A stretch of DNA of 64,000 bases from contig NZ_FNTZ01000001.1 in NCBI RefSeq assembly GCF_900105555.1, positions 2,979,501-3,043,500 of the forward strand. The letters run 5' to 3'. The first letter of the stretch is position 1. Each line of letters begins with the position of its first letter. Source of the DNA: Pseudomonas coleopterorum (GTDB taxonomy: Bacteria > Pseudomonadota > Gammaproteobacteria > Pseudomonadales > Pseudomonadaceae). The notes beneath the pieces are model-generated. The model worked only from the letters and a program-made list of their open reading frames with translations. It was not told the origin of the DNA and ran no database searches. Both the position numbers and the translations under genes were made by a program. Below are positions 47,310 through 56,002 of this stretch, one piece after another.

Positions 47310-47325
47310 AGCAATGACTGTGCCA
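47310..47325 (-). promoter_or_regulatory. Sigma-54 promoter of flgBCDE
   Basis: The minus strand reads TGGCACAGTCATTGCT, a full match to TGGCAC-N5-TTGCT. The predicted leader is about 33 bases. It lies in the 225-base gap between cheR and flgB; the rest of that gap shows no other feature. Confidence 0.9.
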
Positions 47326-47490
47326 AGTCCCGAAATGCCCGCCCTGTGCGGGTTGCGGGCCGGTCAGCCGAGGGGTGATGCCAGAAAAGCGGCAAGAAAT
47401 TTCCGCTGGAGGGGAAAAGCGGCAACGCCGGCGTCAGAAAAATTGCCGCATGGCGCTGCAGTAGCGAACCTCGTCAGACGAGGCACGGGG

Positions 47491-48318
47491 TCACTTGGCC
47501 TGATAGATGATGCCGGGGCTGCACTGCACCATCTGGTAAAGCTCGGGCAGACCGTTCAAGGCTTCGGATGCGCCCAGAAACAGGTATCCGCCTGGCTTGA
47601 GGGTGCCGTGGATGCGGGTGAGAATGTCTTTCTTTACCTGCGCGGAAAAATAGATCAGCACGTTGCGACAGAAGACGATATCGAACTTGCCCAGGGCGGC
47701 GTAGCTATCGAGCAGGTTGAACGCGCGAAACTCGACGCGACTGCGAATCGGCGCCTTGACGGCCCAGCGTCCTGGACCCTTGGGATCGAAGTAGCGCTGC
47801 AGACGCTCCTGGGAAAGGCCGCGACCGATGGCCAGGCTGTCGTACTCGCCGCTCTTGCAGTTGGTCAGCATGCTGCCGGACAGGTCGGTGGCCACGATCT
47901 GCACGCCCGACTTCAACTGGCCCAGATTGCTGCGCTCGAATTCGTCGATGGTCATCGACAGCGAATAGGGTTCCTGGCCCGAGGAACAGGCCGCCGACCA
48001 GATGCGCAGGCGCGCGCCGGGGCTGGCCTTGATGCTTTCGGGCAGCACCTTGTTCTTCATCACTTCGAACGGGTAGGTGTCGCGGAACCACAGGGTTTCG
48101 TTGGTGGTCATGGCGTCCACCACCTGCTCGCGCAAACCGCTGCGCGGCTGGTTCTGGATGCGTTGCACCAGCTCGCCCAGGGATTTGATGCCCTGCTGCT
48201 CCATCAGCTTGTTCAGGCGGCTGGCAACGAGGTACTGCTTGTTCTCGCCCAAGAGAATGCCACAGGCTTTTTCCAGGAAGACCCGGAACTGATCAAAATC
48301 CAAATTACCCGTAGACAC
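47491..48318 (-). CDS. cheR: CheR chemoreceptor methyltransferase
   Basis: 275 residues from a GTG (VSTGNLDFDQFRVFLEKACG) with GAGG 8 bases upstream; the longer frame has no ribosome site. It has an all-helical N-terminal domain, then a SAM-binding fold with IWSAACSSGQEPYSLSM, IVATDLSGSML and FCRNVLIYF. It methylates glutamates of chemoreceptors for adaptation. It follows cheV by 48 bases and is separate from the main che operon, as is usual in pseudomonads. Confidence 0.96.
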   Translation of the reverse strand: MSTGNLDFDQFRVFLEKACGILLGENKQYLVASRLNKLMEQQGIKSLGELVQRIQNQPRSGLREQVVDAMTTNETLWFRDTYPFEVMKNKVLPESIKASPGARLRIWSAACSSGQEPYSLSMTIDEFERSNLGQLKSGVQIVATDLSGSMLTNCKSGEYDSLAIGRGLSQERLQRYFDPKGPGRWAVKAPIRSRVEFRAFNLLDSYAALGKFDIVFCRNVLIYFSAQVKKDILTRIHGTLKPGGYLFLGASEALNGLPELYQMVQCSPGIIYQAK

Positions 48319-48366
48319 GGTGCCGCCTCTTGCTGGTTCGGTAGGCCGGGCGCTGGCGCCCGGCAT

Positions 48367-49293
48367 TCATACTGCTGCCTTGATGCGATCGACGACGCGA
48401 GCCGCCAGATCGTCGGGGCGGAACTTGGCCAGGAAATCGTCGGCGCCGACTTTCTTCACCATGGCCTGGTTGAACACCCCGGACAGGGAAGTATGCAGGA
48501 TCACGTGCAGTTTCTGCATGCGCGGATCGCTGCGAATCTCGGCGGTCAAGGTGTAGCCGTCCATTTCCGGCATCTCGATGTCGGAGATCAGCATCAGGAA
48601 TTCCTCTTCCGGACGCTTGCCATCGTCGACCAGGTTGCGCAGGTACTCCAGCGCCTGCCGACCGTCGTTGAGAGCCACGACTTCCACGCCGACCGTCTGC
48701 AGGCAGCGGGTGACCTGCTTGCGCGCCACCGATGAGTCGTCGACGGTCAACACGCGCAGGGACACGGCCTTGCTGTGGGTCTCTTCGTCGACCACCCCGA
48801 CCGAGATCGCTTCGGAAGTCGGCGCCACTTCGGCGAGGATCTTCTCGACGTCGATGATCTCGACCAGCTGGTTGTCCACGCGGGTGACAGCGGTCAGGTA
48901 GTGATCGCGGCCGGTACCCTTGGGCGGCGGATGGATCTCTTCCCAGTTCATGTTGACGATGCGTTCCACCGAGTGCACCAGAAAGCCCTGAATCTTGGTG
49001 TTGTACTCGGTGATGATGACGAAGGTATCGGTGGATGCCTCAAGCCCCACGGAGCCTGTGGCCATGTCCAGATCCAGGATCGGGATAGTCGCCCCGCGGA
49101 TGTTGGCCACGCCGCGAACCACCGGGTTGGACTTAGGCAATACCGTCAGTTTGGGGCATTGCAGCACCTCCCTGACCTTGAAGACATTGATCCCGTAGAG
49201 CTGTTTGCCATTGAGGCGAAACAACAACAACTCGAGGCGATTCTGTCCAACCAGCTGCGTGCGCTGGTTCACCGAATCCATAACACCGGCCAT
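48367..49293 (-). CDS. cheV: CheV coupling protein (CheW-receiver fusion)
   Basis: 308 residues from the ATG that has GAGGAG 9 bases upstream. The CheW-like domain is at about 15-165 (LLFRLNGKQLYGINVFKVREVL). A C-terminal receiver at about 178-305 has VDDSS and phosphoacceptor Asp in LISDIEMPEMDG. It couples receptors to CheA, with phosphorylation as an adaptation input. It diverges from flgA across 58 bases. Confidence 0.96.
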   Translation of the reverse strand: MAGVMDSVNQRTQLVGQNRLELLLFRLNGKQLYGINVFKVREVLQCPKLTVLPKSNPVVRGVANIRGATIPILDLDMATGSVGLEASTDTFVIITEYNTKIQGFLVHSVERIVNMNWEEIHPPPKGTGRDHYLTAVTRVDNQLVEIIDVEKILAEVAPTSEAISVGVVDEETHSKAVSLRVLTVDDSSVARKQVTRCLQTVGVEVVALNDGRQALEYLRNLVDDGKRPEEEFLMLISDIEMPEMDGYTLTAEIRSDPRMQKLHVILHTSLSGVFNQAMVKKVGADDFLAKFRPDDLAARVVDRIKAAV

Positions 49294-49324
49294 GCCCAAA
49301 CTCCTCTTGCGACCCGGACGATAT

Positions 49325-49340
49325 CGGCACGGGCCTTGCT
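49325..49340 (+). promoter_or_regulatory. Sigma-54 box immediately before flgA
   Basis: The plus strand reads CGGCACGGGCCTTGCT, which matches TGGCACG-N4-TTGCT except for the first base. The -12 GC is at 49338-49339, so transcription would begin at about 49351, at the flgA ATG (49352). All other sigma-54 boxes here leave 33-51 bases of leader. Confidence 0.72.
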
Positions 49341-49351
49341 ATTAGCACTGC

Positions 49352-50104
49352 ATGAACGCAAAAACGACGGTTTCTCGACACATCGCTGCGTATTTATTCT
49401 GGGCCGTTGCCACGGTGGGTGGCGCGGTGCTCGGCAGTACGGCGCGCGCCGACAATGTCACATTGCCCGAACAGCTTATCGGTGTCACCCAGGGTTTTCT
49501 TGAGTTCACTGTCGAAGATTATCTGGCGACCTCGCAGATCCAGGGTCGCTACGAGATCGAGGTGAACAATCTTGACCCGCGCCTGCGCATGCCGGGCTGT
49601 GATCGGCAGCTGTCGGCGACCCTGGAAAGTCCGGCGCAACCCCTGGGCCGGGTGACCGTGCGTGTGCGTTGCGAAGGCGGCGCGCCATGGACGGTATTCG
49701 TTCCGGCCCAGGTCCGCCTGTTCCGCGAGGTGGTCACCACCACCCGGCCGCTCAAGCGCGACAGCGTGCTGACCGAGGCCGATGTGGCGTTGCGCGAGCG
49801 GGACATCGGGGCGATGGGGCAAGGCTTTCTGGTTTCGCTGGACGAAGCGGTGGGCATGAAGCTGATCCGACCGACGGTTGTCGATCAGGTGCTCACGCCG
49901 GTGTTCCTTGAACAGCAGGCACTCGTGCTCAAGGGTGACCAGGTGGTGATCATCGCCCGCAGCGGCACCCTGGCGGTGCGCATGCCGGGTGAGGCGCTGG
50001 CCCAGGGTGGCATGAGCGAGCAGATCCGCGTGCGCAACCTGAACTCCAAACGGGTGGTCAAGGCACGGGTGACTGGCCCTGGACAGGTGGAAGTGGCGAT
50101 GTAA
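49352..50104 (+). CDS. flgA: FlgA P-ring assembly chaperone
   Basis: 250 residues. The signal peptide is within the first 34 residues (LFWAVATVGGAVLGSTARADN). The mature part has a SAF domain with conserved VEVNNLDPRLRMPGC-type sequence and a C-terminal VRNLNSKRVVKARVTGPGQVEV. It aids FlgI ring formation in the periplasm. A TAG in frame 7-9 bases upstream makes this the only possible start. There is no Shine-Dalgarno sequence. It diverges from cheV. Confidence 0.95.
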   Translation: MNAKTTVSRHIAAYLFWAVATVGGAVLGSTARADNVTLPEQLIGVTQGFLEFTVEDYLATSQIQGRYEIEVNNLDPRLRMPGCDRQLSATLESPAQPLGRVTVRVRCEGGAPWTVFVPAQVRLFREVVTTTRPLKRDSVLTEADVALRERDIGAMGQGFLVSLDEAVGMKLIRPTVVDQVLTPVFLEQQALVLKGDQVVIIARSGTLAVRMPGEALAQGGMSEQIRVRNLNSKRVVKARVTGPGQVEVAM

Positions 50105-50190
50105 ACGCTGGTCGGCGAAGCGGAGTTTTCCTACACTATGGGGCTAGACAAGCCCGTCGCCGCGGCATCGGGCATTTGCGAAATAGCGCC

Positions 50191-50217
50191 TAAAGTTAAT
50201 CGGGATTTGGCCGAAAA
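50191..50217 (+). promoter_or_regulatory. Sigma-28 (FliA) promoter of flgMN
   Basis: TAAA, 15 bases, GCCGAAAA is one base from the consensus TAAA-N15-GCCGATAA. It lies 37 bases before the flgM ATG, and GAGG is 9 bases before that ATG. FliA thus drives its own anti-sigma factor. Confidence 0.9.
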
Positions 50218-50253
50218 CAAGGCAAGCGTCCAAATACCCAGAGGTTCAGAACA

Positions 50254-50559
50254 ATGGTTATCGACTTCAACCGAGTAGGAAACTCGCCGTCAGTGCAAGG
50301 TACGCCACGTACCGGCGCTGCCAAGGAAGTGGCCGCCGACACGCCCGTGCCAAGCACGCCAGCCGTGAAGAGCGGGGAACCGGTCACCTTGAGCGATCAG
50401 GCCCAGCAAATGCAGAAAATCACCGACAAGCTGAGCGATCAGCCAACTGTCGACAGCGCCCGCGTCGCCGAGCTCAAGCAGGCCATCGCCGAGGGTAGCT
50501 ACAAGGTCGACAGCGAGCGCGTTGCCAGCAAAATGCTCAATTTCGAAGCCCAGCGCTAG
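50254..50559 (+). CDS. flgM: FlgM anti-sigma-28 factor
   Basis: 101 residues. The N-terminal half is disordered and Pro/Ala/Thr-rich. The C-terminal FliA-binding half is conserved ([48 protein letters not shown]). FlgM holds FliA until it is exported through the finished hook. HsbA (18608-18925) is known to bind FlgM in P. aeruginosa. Confidence 0.96.
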   Translation: MVIDFNRVGNSPSVQGTPRTGAAKEVAADTPVPSTPAVKSGEPVTLSDQAQQMQKITDKLSDQPTVDSARVAELKQAIAEGSYKVDSERVASKMLNFEAQR

Positions 50560-50608
50560 TTCAGTCTAGGCGCTGTGGCTTCTGGACGCGTCAACGCCAG
50601 GGCTCACC

Positions 50609-51076
50609 ATGCACGATCAAACGCTGTTGCAGCTGATTGAAGAAGACCTCCCTTACGCAGGGCAACTGCTCGAGCTGCTGCGTGATGAGTCGCTGGCCTT
50701 GCAAAGCCGCGACATGGAGCTTCTGGAAACGATTCTGGCGCAGAAGCAGTCGTTGATCGTGTTGCTGGAGCAGAACGGGCGGCGGCGCAGCCAGTTGCTG
50801 ATGCAGATGGGCCTGTCGGCCGATCGCGAGGGCTTGCAGGCGCTGGCGCTTCAGTCGCACCTGGGCGATGCGTTGCTGGCTCGGGGTGACGCGTTGAGTC
50901 AGTTGCTGGCGCAGTGTCAGGCGATCAATGCCCAGGTCGGTCAAGGTATCGCGCGCCAGCAGGTGGCGACCGCCAACCAGATCCGCATCCTCACTGGCGC
51001 GGAGCCACCGTCGCTCTACAACAGCCGTGGGTCGACTGCGAAGATGGCCACCTACCGGGCGCTCAGCCAGGCGTAA
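50609..51076 (+). CDS. flgN: FlgN export chaperone
   Basis: 155 residues, helical. MHDQTLLQLIEEDLPYAGQLLELLRDESLALQSRD matches the FlgN family, and a C-terminal LTGAEPPSLYNSRGSTA segment is typical of Pseudomonas. It is the chaperone for FlgK and FlgL. It lies 49 bases after flgM and probably shares the sigma-28 promoter. Confidence 0.95.
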   Translation: MHDQTLLQLIEEDLPYAGQLLELLRDESLALQSRDMELLETILAQKQSLIVLLEQNGRRRSQLLMQMGLSADREGLQALALQSHLGDALLARGDALSQLLAQCQAINAQVGQGIARQQVATANQIRILTGAEPPSLYNSRGSTAKMATYRALSQA

Positions 51077-51092
51077 TAAGCGCGTCGCCCCC

Positions 51093-51308
51093 GGACGCGG
51101 CTCGCGCCGCTGCTACAGGGATCGCGTACACCCACGCGATGCACACCGCACGCCTCCGCAACGACGGCGCAAGTCGCGCCAGCAGTACACGCGGTTCCCG
51201 TGACAACGGCGCACATTCGTCGGCGGTACACACGGTTCCTGTAGAAGCGGCGCGAGTTGCGTCGGGGGGTACACGCGGTCCCTGTAGCAGCGGCGCGAGC
51301 CGCGTCGG
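51093..51308. repeat. REP cluster of the GTAGCAGCGGC family
   Basis: There are copies at 51093-51116 (one orientation) and at 51241-51265 and 51284-51308 (opposite orientation), with decayed fragments between (for example near 51165-51180). They are of the same family as those at 34082-34361. They fill most of the 350 bases between flgN and the PilZ gene; no gene is visible there. Confidence 0.82.
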
Positions 51309-51426
51309 CGGGCGATGCAGTGCGTGTTGGCACAACGCAATGCGCGCGCGTCATCTTTAAACCTTTTCAACGAGCTGGCAGAATGCCGCACCTGCGCAGT
51401 CGGCGCGATCCGGAGTGGACAAGAAC

Positions 51427-52173
51427 GTGTCAAACGCATCGAACCTGGAAGACGCTCCGCAACCGCCCAAGGTACTGGCTACACCTCTGGAAGTCGCCGC
51501 CAACCTGCGCCTGCTTCAGGAAAGCCATGACCCCCTGATCATCACCTTCCAGGACCGCCCCCTGCGCTGCCAGAGCTTCCTGGTGGAAGTGGACCGTGAC
51601 AACCTGCGCATCGTGCTCGACGAAATGATCCCTCGCGAAGGCGAAAAATACCTGGAGGCCGGCGAGCCGTTCAAGGTCGAAGGCTTTCATGACGGTGTGC
51701 GCGTGGCGTGGGAAAGCCATGGCAACTGGACCATCACCCAGAAGGAATGCGGACGCTGCTATGTCGGCGCGCTGCCGGGCCAGGTGGTCTATCACCAGCG
51801 ACGCAACGCCTTTCGCGCCGCACTCAAGCTTTCGCAACTGGTGGACGTCGAGATCGCCGGCAGCCGACTCAAGAACACCCTGGTCGGCAAGCTGCTGGAC
51901 ATATCGGCCCACGGTTGCAAACTGCGCTTCGAGGGCGACATCAGTGAGCGCCTGCAATTGGGGCAGATCTACGAGCGTTTCATGGCCGCCCTGCCCTTCG
52001 GCGCCATGACCACGCCGGTCGAGCTGCGTCATCTGCATTTCGAGGAGCGTATCGACACCACCTTCGTGGGCGTGCGCTTCCACAATATTCCCGGCCTGGT
52101 GCAGCGCCAGATCGAACGCTTCGTGCATCAATTGCAACGCGAAGCGCAGCGCTTCGACAGAGACGACTTCTGA
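51427..52173 (+). CDS. ycgR: YcgR/FlgZ c-di-GMP-dependent flagellar brake (PilZ)
   Basis: 248 residues from a GTG with GGAG about 11 bases upstream; another GTG four codons earlier is possible. The N-terminal YcgR domain (about 15-120) is followed by a PilZ domain (about 120-240) with RRNAFRAAL (RxxxR) and [11 protein letters not shown] (D/NxSxxG-type), the c-di-GMP ligands. It is known to interact with the motor and slow swimming at high c-di-GMP. It follows flgMN after a REP cluster. Confidence 0.93.
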   Translation: MSNASNLEDAPQPPKVLATPLEVAANLRLLQESHDPLIITFQDRPLRCQSFLVEVDRDNLRIVLDEMIPREGEKYLEAGEPFKVEGFHDGVRVAWESHGNWTITQKECGRCYVGALPGQVVYHQRRNAFRAALKLSQLVDVEIAGSRLKNTLVGKLLDISAHGCKLRFEGDISERLQLGQIYERFMAALPFGAMTTPVELRHLHFEERIDTTFVGVRFHNIPGLVQRQIERFVHQLQREAQRFDRDDF

Positions 52174-52179
52174 AACAAG

Positions 52180-52198
52180 GCCGCGCGCCATGCGCGGC
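52180..52198. terminator. GC-rich hairpin between convergent ycgR and MFS genes
   Basis: A perfect 7-base-pair stem, GCCGCGC / GCGCGGC, with a 5-base loop, in the 36-base gap between two convergent stops. There is no T run on either side, so it may be a weak bidirectional terminator. Confidence 0.5.
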
Positions 52199-52209
52199 AC
52201 CGCCAATCT

Positions 52210-53502
52210 CTAGACGGGCTTGACCGGCTCCTCGTCGCCAGGCTCGGTGTTCTGCATCTGCTCCTGTACCAGGTGCTCGTCGACACGGGGATCCAGTGCC
52301 GCGGCCAGCGGCGAGTTGGCCGCCGGCATGGCGACGTGATGCAGCGGCGCATCGTCCACCACATGCAGGTTGGTCACCGCCTTCGGCCGGATGCGCCAGA
52401 CCAGCACCACGGCGAAGAAGCAGAAGAAGGCATACAGCATCTGGCTGCCGAACTGCTTCATCAGCACGCCGGCCACCAGCGGGCCGACACTGGCACCCAC
52501 CCCGTAGGTCACCAACAGCATCGCGGTCAGCGACACGCGCCGGTCGGCTTCCACATGGTCGTTGGAAAACGCCACGGCCAACGGATACAACGAGAACTGC
52601 AACAGCGATACCAGGAAGCCGGCGGCGAAGAGCACTTCCAGCGGCACGGTCGGAATCAGCGCCAATGGCAGCGCGGCAACGGCGATACCGACGGCCACGC
52701 AGCGGATCAGCAGAGCACGGTCGTAGCGGTCCGACAGCCAGCCCAGCGGCCACTGCACCAGCAGGCCGGCAAAGATGCACGAACCCATGAACAAGCCCAC
52801 CTGCTCGGTGCTCAACCCCTGCTGTGAGGCATACAGCGGTGCCAGGCCATAGAACGAGCCGACGATCAGACCGGATCCGAGCACGGTGCTCAGCGACTGC
52901 GGTACCCGACTGAGGAAGAAGCGCGGTTCCATGGGCGCCGGGTGCATCGGCGCCGGGTGAATCCGTCGCGTGAGCGCAACCGGTACCAGGCACAGGGCGA
53001 AGCACAGGGCAACCAGCATGAGCAGTTCCAGGCCCAGTTGCGGATGCACGACCAGGATCAGCTGACCCAGTACCAGGCCAAGGTAGGACGCGATCATGTA
53101 ACCGCTGAACACCGCCCCACGCTGCTTGGTGTCAGCCTGCTCGTTTAGCCAGCTTTCGATCACCATGTACTGGCACATCATGCCCAGGCCGACGATAACC
53201 CGCAGGAACAGCCAGGCGGGCAGGTAATTCACCAGGCCATGGCCCAGCACGGCCGCGCCGACGATACCGGCGCAGGTGGCGTAGGCGCGTATGTGCCCCA
53301 CGCGGGCGATCAGCCTGTGGCCGATCTTGCCGCCCAGAGCCAGACCGAAATAGTTGGCTGCCATCAGGGCGCCGACCCACAGGCTGTCGACCTGCTCGGC
53401 CGACAGGCGCAGGGCCAGGTAGGTACTCAATAGACCAGAGCCGATCAGCATCATCAGTGAGGCGAAATACAGGGCTCGAAAGTTTTTCCAGATTTGGCGC
53501 AT
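52210..53502 (-). CDS. MFS transporter of unknown substrate
   Basis: 430 residues with 12 predicted membrane helices in two halves. Family motifs include the loop LGGKIGHRLIARVGH (2-3 loop type) and WPLGWLSDRYDRALLIR in the second half. WLNEQADTKQRGAVFSGYM resembles the YcaD-like group of uncharacterised MFS proteins. A central loop has a tandem repeat (HPAPMHPAPME). The C-terminal tail of about 65 residues is hydrophilic. It lies next to a glutamine-synthetase-like gene but 114 bases away; a shared role is possible, not shown. Confidence 0.85.
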   Translation of the reverse strand: MRQIWKNFRALYFASLMMLIGSGLLSTYLALRLSAEQVDSLWVGALMAANYFGLALGGKIGHRLIARVGHIRAYATCAGIVGAAVLGHGLVNYLPAWLFLRVIVGLGMMCQYMVIESWLNEQADTKQRGAVFSGYMIASYLGLVLGQLILVVHPQLGLELLMLVALCFALCLVPVALTRRIHPAPMHPAPMEPRFFLSRVPQSLSTVLGSGLIVGSFYGLAPLYASQQGLSTEQVGLFMGSCIFAGLLVQWPLGWLSDRYDRALLIRCVAVGIAVAALPLALIPTVPLEVLFAAGFLVSLLQFSLYPLAVAFSNDHVEADRRVSLTAMLLVTYGVGASVGPLVAGVLMKQFGSQMLYAFFCFFAVVLVWRIRPKAVTNLHVVDDAPLHHVAMPAANSPLAAALDPRVDEHLVQEQMQNTEPGDEEPVKPV

Positions 53503-53616
53503 TGCAGGTCCGCGGTAAAGGGTGTCGGAACGATCAGGTCACGGGCGACGGCCCTCCCGCCACTTCGGCGGACCGCTGCGGGAGAGGAACGTCACCTGCA
53601 TCAAGCTGTTGCAGGA

Positions 53617-54960
53617 TCAAGCCTGGGCCGCCAGTACCCGGCGCTCCCAAGGGGTGATTTCATCGAAGAAACTCGCCAGCTCCAGGGTCTTGGTCGCGAT
53701 GTAGCCTTCGATGAACACATCGCCGAACAGTTCCCTGGCCAACAGGCTTCGTTTCAGACGCTCCAGAGCGGCATGCAAGGTACATGGCAAGGACAATTCA
53801 TCGGGCACCGCGAGGTCGCCCTGCATGGGCGGGGATGGCTCGAGTTGCTGTTCGATGCCGTGCAGACCGGCGGCAAGGCTGGCGGCGATCGCCAGGTAGG
53901 GATTGGCATCGGCACCCGGCAGGCGGTTCTCGACCCGTCGCGCACTGGCCGCACTGGCAGGGATGCGCAGCCCGGCGGCGCGATTGTCGTAGGACCAGCA
54001 AGCATTGTTGGGCGACGCATACGGCTGGCAAAGGCGCTGATAGGAATTCACGTTGGGCGCCAGCAGCGCGGTGAAATCAGCCATGGCCGCCTGTTGCCCA
54101 CCGATGAAGTGGCGGAAGGTATCGGTGGGCTGGTCATGGGCATCGCTGAACACGTTCAGGCCGCTGTCCACTGCCACCACACTCTGGTGTATGTGCATGG
54201 AGCTCCCGGCCACCCGCGCCAGCGGCTTGGCCATGCACACCACGCTGAGCCCATGCTTGAGCCCGACTTCCTTGAGCAGATGCTTGAACAGGAAGGTCTG
54301 GTCGGCCAACAGCAGCGGATCGCCATGGAGCAGGTTGATTTCGAACTGGCTGACGCCCATTTCGTGCATCACCGTGTCGCGTGGCAGGCCCATCGCCGCC
54401 ATGCTGCGATAGACCTCGGTGAAGAACGGCCGCAGACCGTTGTTGGAGCCGACGCTGAACGCGCTGCTGCCGTCTTCCCGTCGACCATCCAGGCCGATCG
54501 GCGCCTGGAACGGCAGCAATGGATCGGGATTGGCGGCGAACACGAAGAACTCCAGCTCGGTGGCCACCACCGGCGCCAACCCCAGACGGCCATAGCGGGC
54601 AAGGACTGTCTTGAGCAGGCCACGGGTCGACAGCGGGGAGAAGCCACCGGTCAACTCCTCGGCATCGCAGACCACCCAGGCGCGGGGCGGCTCGCTCCAC
54701 GGCAGGCGGTGCAGCCGAGTCAGGTCGGGCACCAGCGCGACGTCGCCGTCATCGGCACCGTAGTAGCGGCTGGGCGGATAGCCGCCCATGATGCATTGCA
54801 GCAACACGCCGATGGCCAGTTGCAGCCGCCGCCCCTCCTGAAAGCCCTCGGCGGTCATCACCTTGCCGCGCGGCACGCCGTTGAGGTCAGGTGTGACGCA
54901 CTCGATTTCATCGACACCGCGCAGGTGCTCGGCGACCGTACGCGGTCCTTCGATACTCAT
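53617..54960 (-). CDS. Glutamine synthetase-family ligase (gamma-glutamyl-polyamine synthetase-like)
   Basis: 447 residues from the ATG with AAGGA 7 bases upstream; the frame upstream is unsupported. GS fold: N-terminal beta-grasp (ECVTPDLNGVPRGKVM), then catalytic motifs TELEFFVF, EINLLHGDPLLLAD, GSSMHIHQS and the ATP-site NRAAGLRIP. Length and sequence point to the PuuA/SpuI-like group that glutamylates amines rather than ammonia. The true substrate cannot be read from sequence. It is divergent from the regulator at 55169. Confidence 0.88.
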   Translation of the reverse strand: MSIEGPRTVAEHLRGVDEIECVTPDLNGVPRGKVMTAEGFQEGRRLQLAIGVLLQCIMGGYPPSRYYGADDGDVALVPDLTRLHRLPWSEPPRAWVVCDAEELTGGFSPLSTRGLLKTVLARYGRLGLAPVVATELEFFVFAANPDPLLPFQAPIGLDGRREDGSSAFSVGSNNGLRPFFTEVYRSMAAMGLPRDTVMHEMGVSQFEINLLHGDPLLLADQTFLFKHLLKEVGLKHGLSVVCMAKPLARVAGSSMHIHQSVVAVDSGLNVFSDAHDQPTDTFRHFIGGQQAAMADFTALLAPNVNSYQRLCQPYASPNNACWSYDNRAAGLRIPASAASARRVENRLPGADANPYLAIAASLAAGLHGIEQQLEPSPPMQGDLAVPDELSLPCTLHAALERLKRSLLARELFGDVFIEGYIATKTLELASFFDEITPWERRVLAAQA

Positions 54961-55168
54961 GTCTCTGTCCTTGACGTTGAATGCCGCACGCGGCGATGGG
55001 CACAAAATACGCAACGCAGCAGGCGCGTGACAAGCCATCGGCAAGCACAGCTACGACCAAAGTCGCTTGCCGATAGCGTAGCGCCAGTACACAGTGTGAC
55101 TGTTTGGATAAAAGCAGCTCGATGCTGCGCCTTGTTCGCCGGCCCGGCGAACAGCAGGAATGGTACAC
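54961..55168. other. Divergent intergenic region between GS-like gene and orphan regulator
   Basis: 208 bases must hold promoters for both genes. I see no clear sigma-54 or sigma-28 site and cannot fix sigma-70 elements with confidence. The regulator at 55169 has AGGA 9 bases before its ATG. Confidence 0.4.
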
Positions 55169-55894
55169 ATGGAAGTTTTGGCTGCACTGTTTCACCCGCT
55201 CGAACCACGCCTCCTCATGCTCTGCAGCGATACTTCACGGACCGATTCGCTCAAGCGCTACCTTCAAGACCTTTCTCTACCCGTCGAGGGCCTGCAGCCG
55301 GAATTGCAGCCGGCGTACGACTACGAAAAAAGCCGGCACAAGGCCATTCTCGTGGAGCCTGGCCGTGGTGAACGCCAGAAAGGCGTGCGCTGGGTAGACG
55401 ATATCCGCCGCGGCAACAGCTGGGCTTCGATACTGGTGGCCTTGACGGGCGCCGATGCGGCCACTCGCCAGAGCTATCAGCAGGCCGGGGCCGACCATGT
55501 CTTGCGCCTGCCAAGCACGGAGCCTGCGCGCGAGACGTTTTACGTCGAACTGTTCCAGAACCCGGACTACTGGAATCTCACGCCGCCGGTGGTGGACCCC
55601 GCGCGTCTGTGTCTGGAGGATGAAACCCGGCGGCTGGACCTGACCTTTGCGCAGGTTCAGGTCGTCCTGGCGTTGCTGTACGCGCCGCATCACCAGTTGA
55701 GCTTCGACGATCTGGCGCAACTGCTGGGGCTGAATCTGCGGACCTACGACATGCGTGTGGTGGAGAAATTCGTCAGCCGGCTGCGCAGCAGCATCCGTCA
55801 AGTCTTCGGCACCAACGTGATCCAGAGTGTGCGCGGCAGTGGCTACCGCCTGAACCGTGGGTGCATCTCGCCGCCGCCCAGCGCTTTCCACTGA
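55169..55894 (+). CDS. Atypical OmpR-like regulator with degenerate receiver
   Basis: 241 residues from the ATG with AGGA 9 bases upstream. The N-terminal half (about 12-125) follows the receiver pattern, but the phosphoacceptor position is Glu63 (ILVEPG), Thr93 is kept, and the Lys of the KP motif is missing (VLRLPS). The C-terminal half (about 145-235) is an OmpR-type winged helix with VVEKFVSRLRSSIRQVFG and VRGSGYRL. It probably works without phosphorylation. It is followed by a second winged-helix gene and the T1SS operon on the other strand; control of that operon is my inference. Confidence 0.82.
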   Translation: MEVLAALFHPLEPRLLMLCSDTSRTDSLKRYLQDLSLPVEGLQPELQPAYDYEKSRHKAILVEPGRGERQKGVRWVDDIRRGNSWASILVALTGADAATRQSYQQAGADHVLRLPSTEPARETFYVELFQNPDYWNLTPPVVDPARLCLEDETRRLDLTFAQVQVVLALLYAPHHQLSFDDLAQLLGLNLRTYDMRVVEKFVSRLRSSIRQVFGTNVIQSVRGSGYRLNRGCISPPPSAFH

Positions 55895-56002
55895 AAGGCG
55901 GTTTTCACCAGACCGATGGGCATTGGCGGTTTTTTCACGGCGTACTAGGCTTGGAGTGATACGACAACTGTATCCAGCTCTACGTTTTGAAGGAACGACC
56001 TC

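Noticed and set aside
50141..50155. Small stem GGGCT / AGCCC after flgA
   Set aside because: Only 5 base pairs and no T run; too weak to call a terminator.
51328..51343. Sigma-54-like TGGCAC...AATGC upstream of ycgR
   Set aside because: The distance between GG and GC is one base too long and the -12 half is poor.
51358..51384. Sigma-28-like TAAA-N15-GGCAGAAT upstream of ycgR
   Set aside because: The spacing is right but only about half of the -10 bases match. It may be weakly active but is not supportable from sequence alone.
51052..51439. Several small open frames in the flgN-ycgR gap
   Set aside because: All are translations of REP palindromes (repeated SSGASRV/RAASG strings) in different frames.
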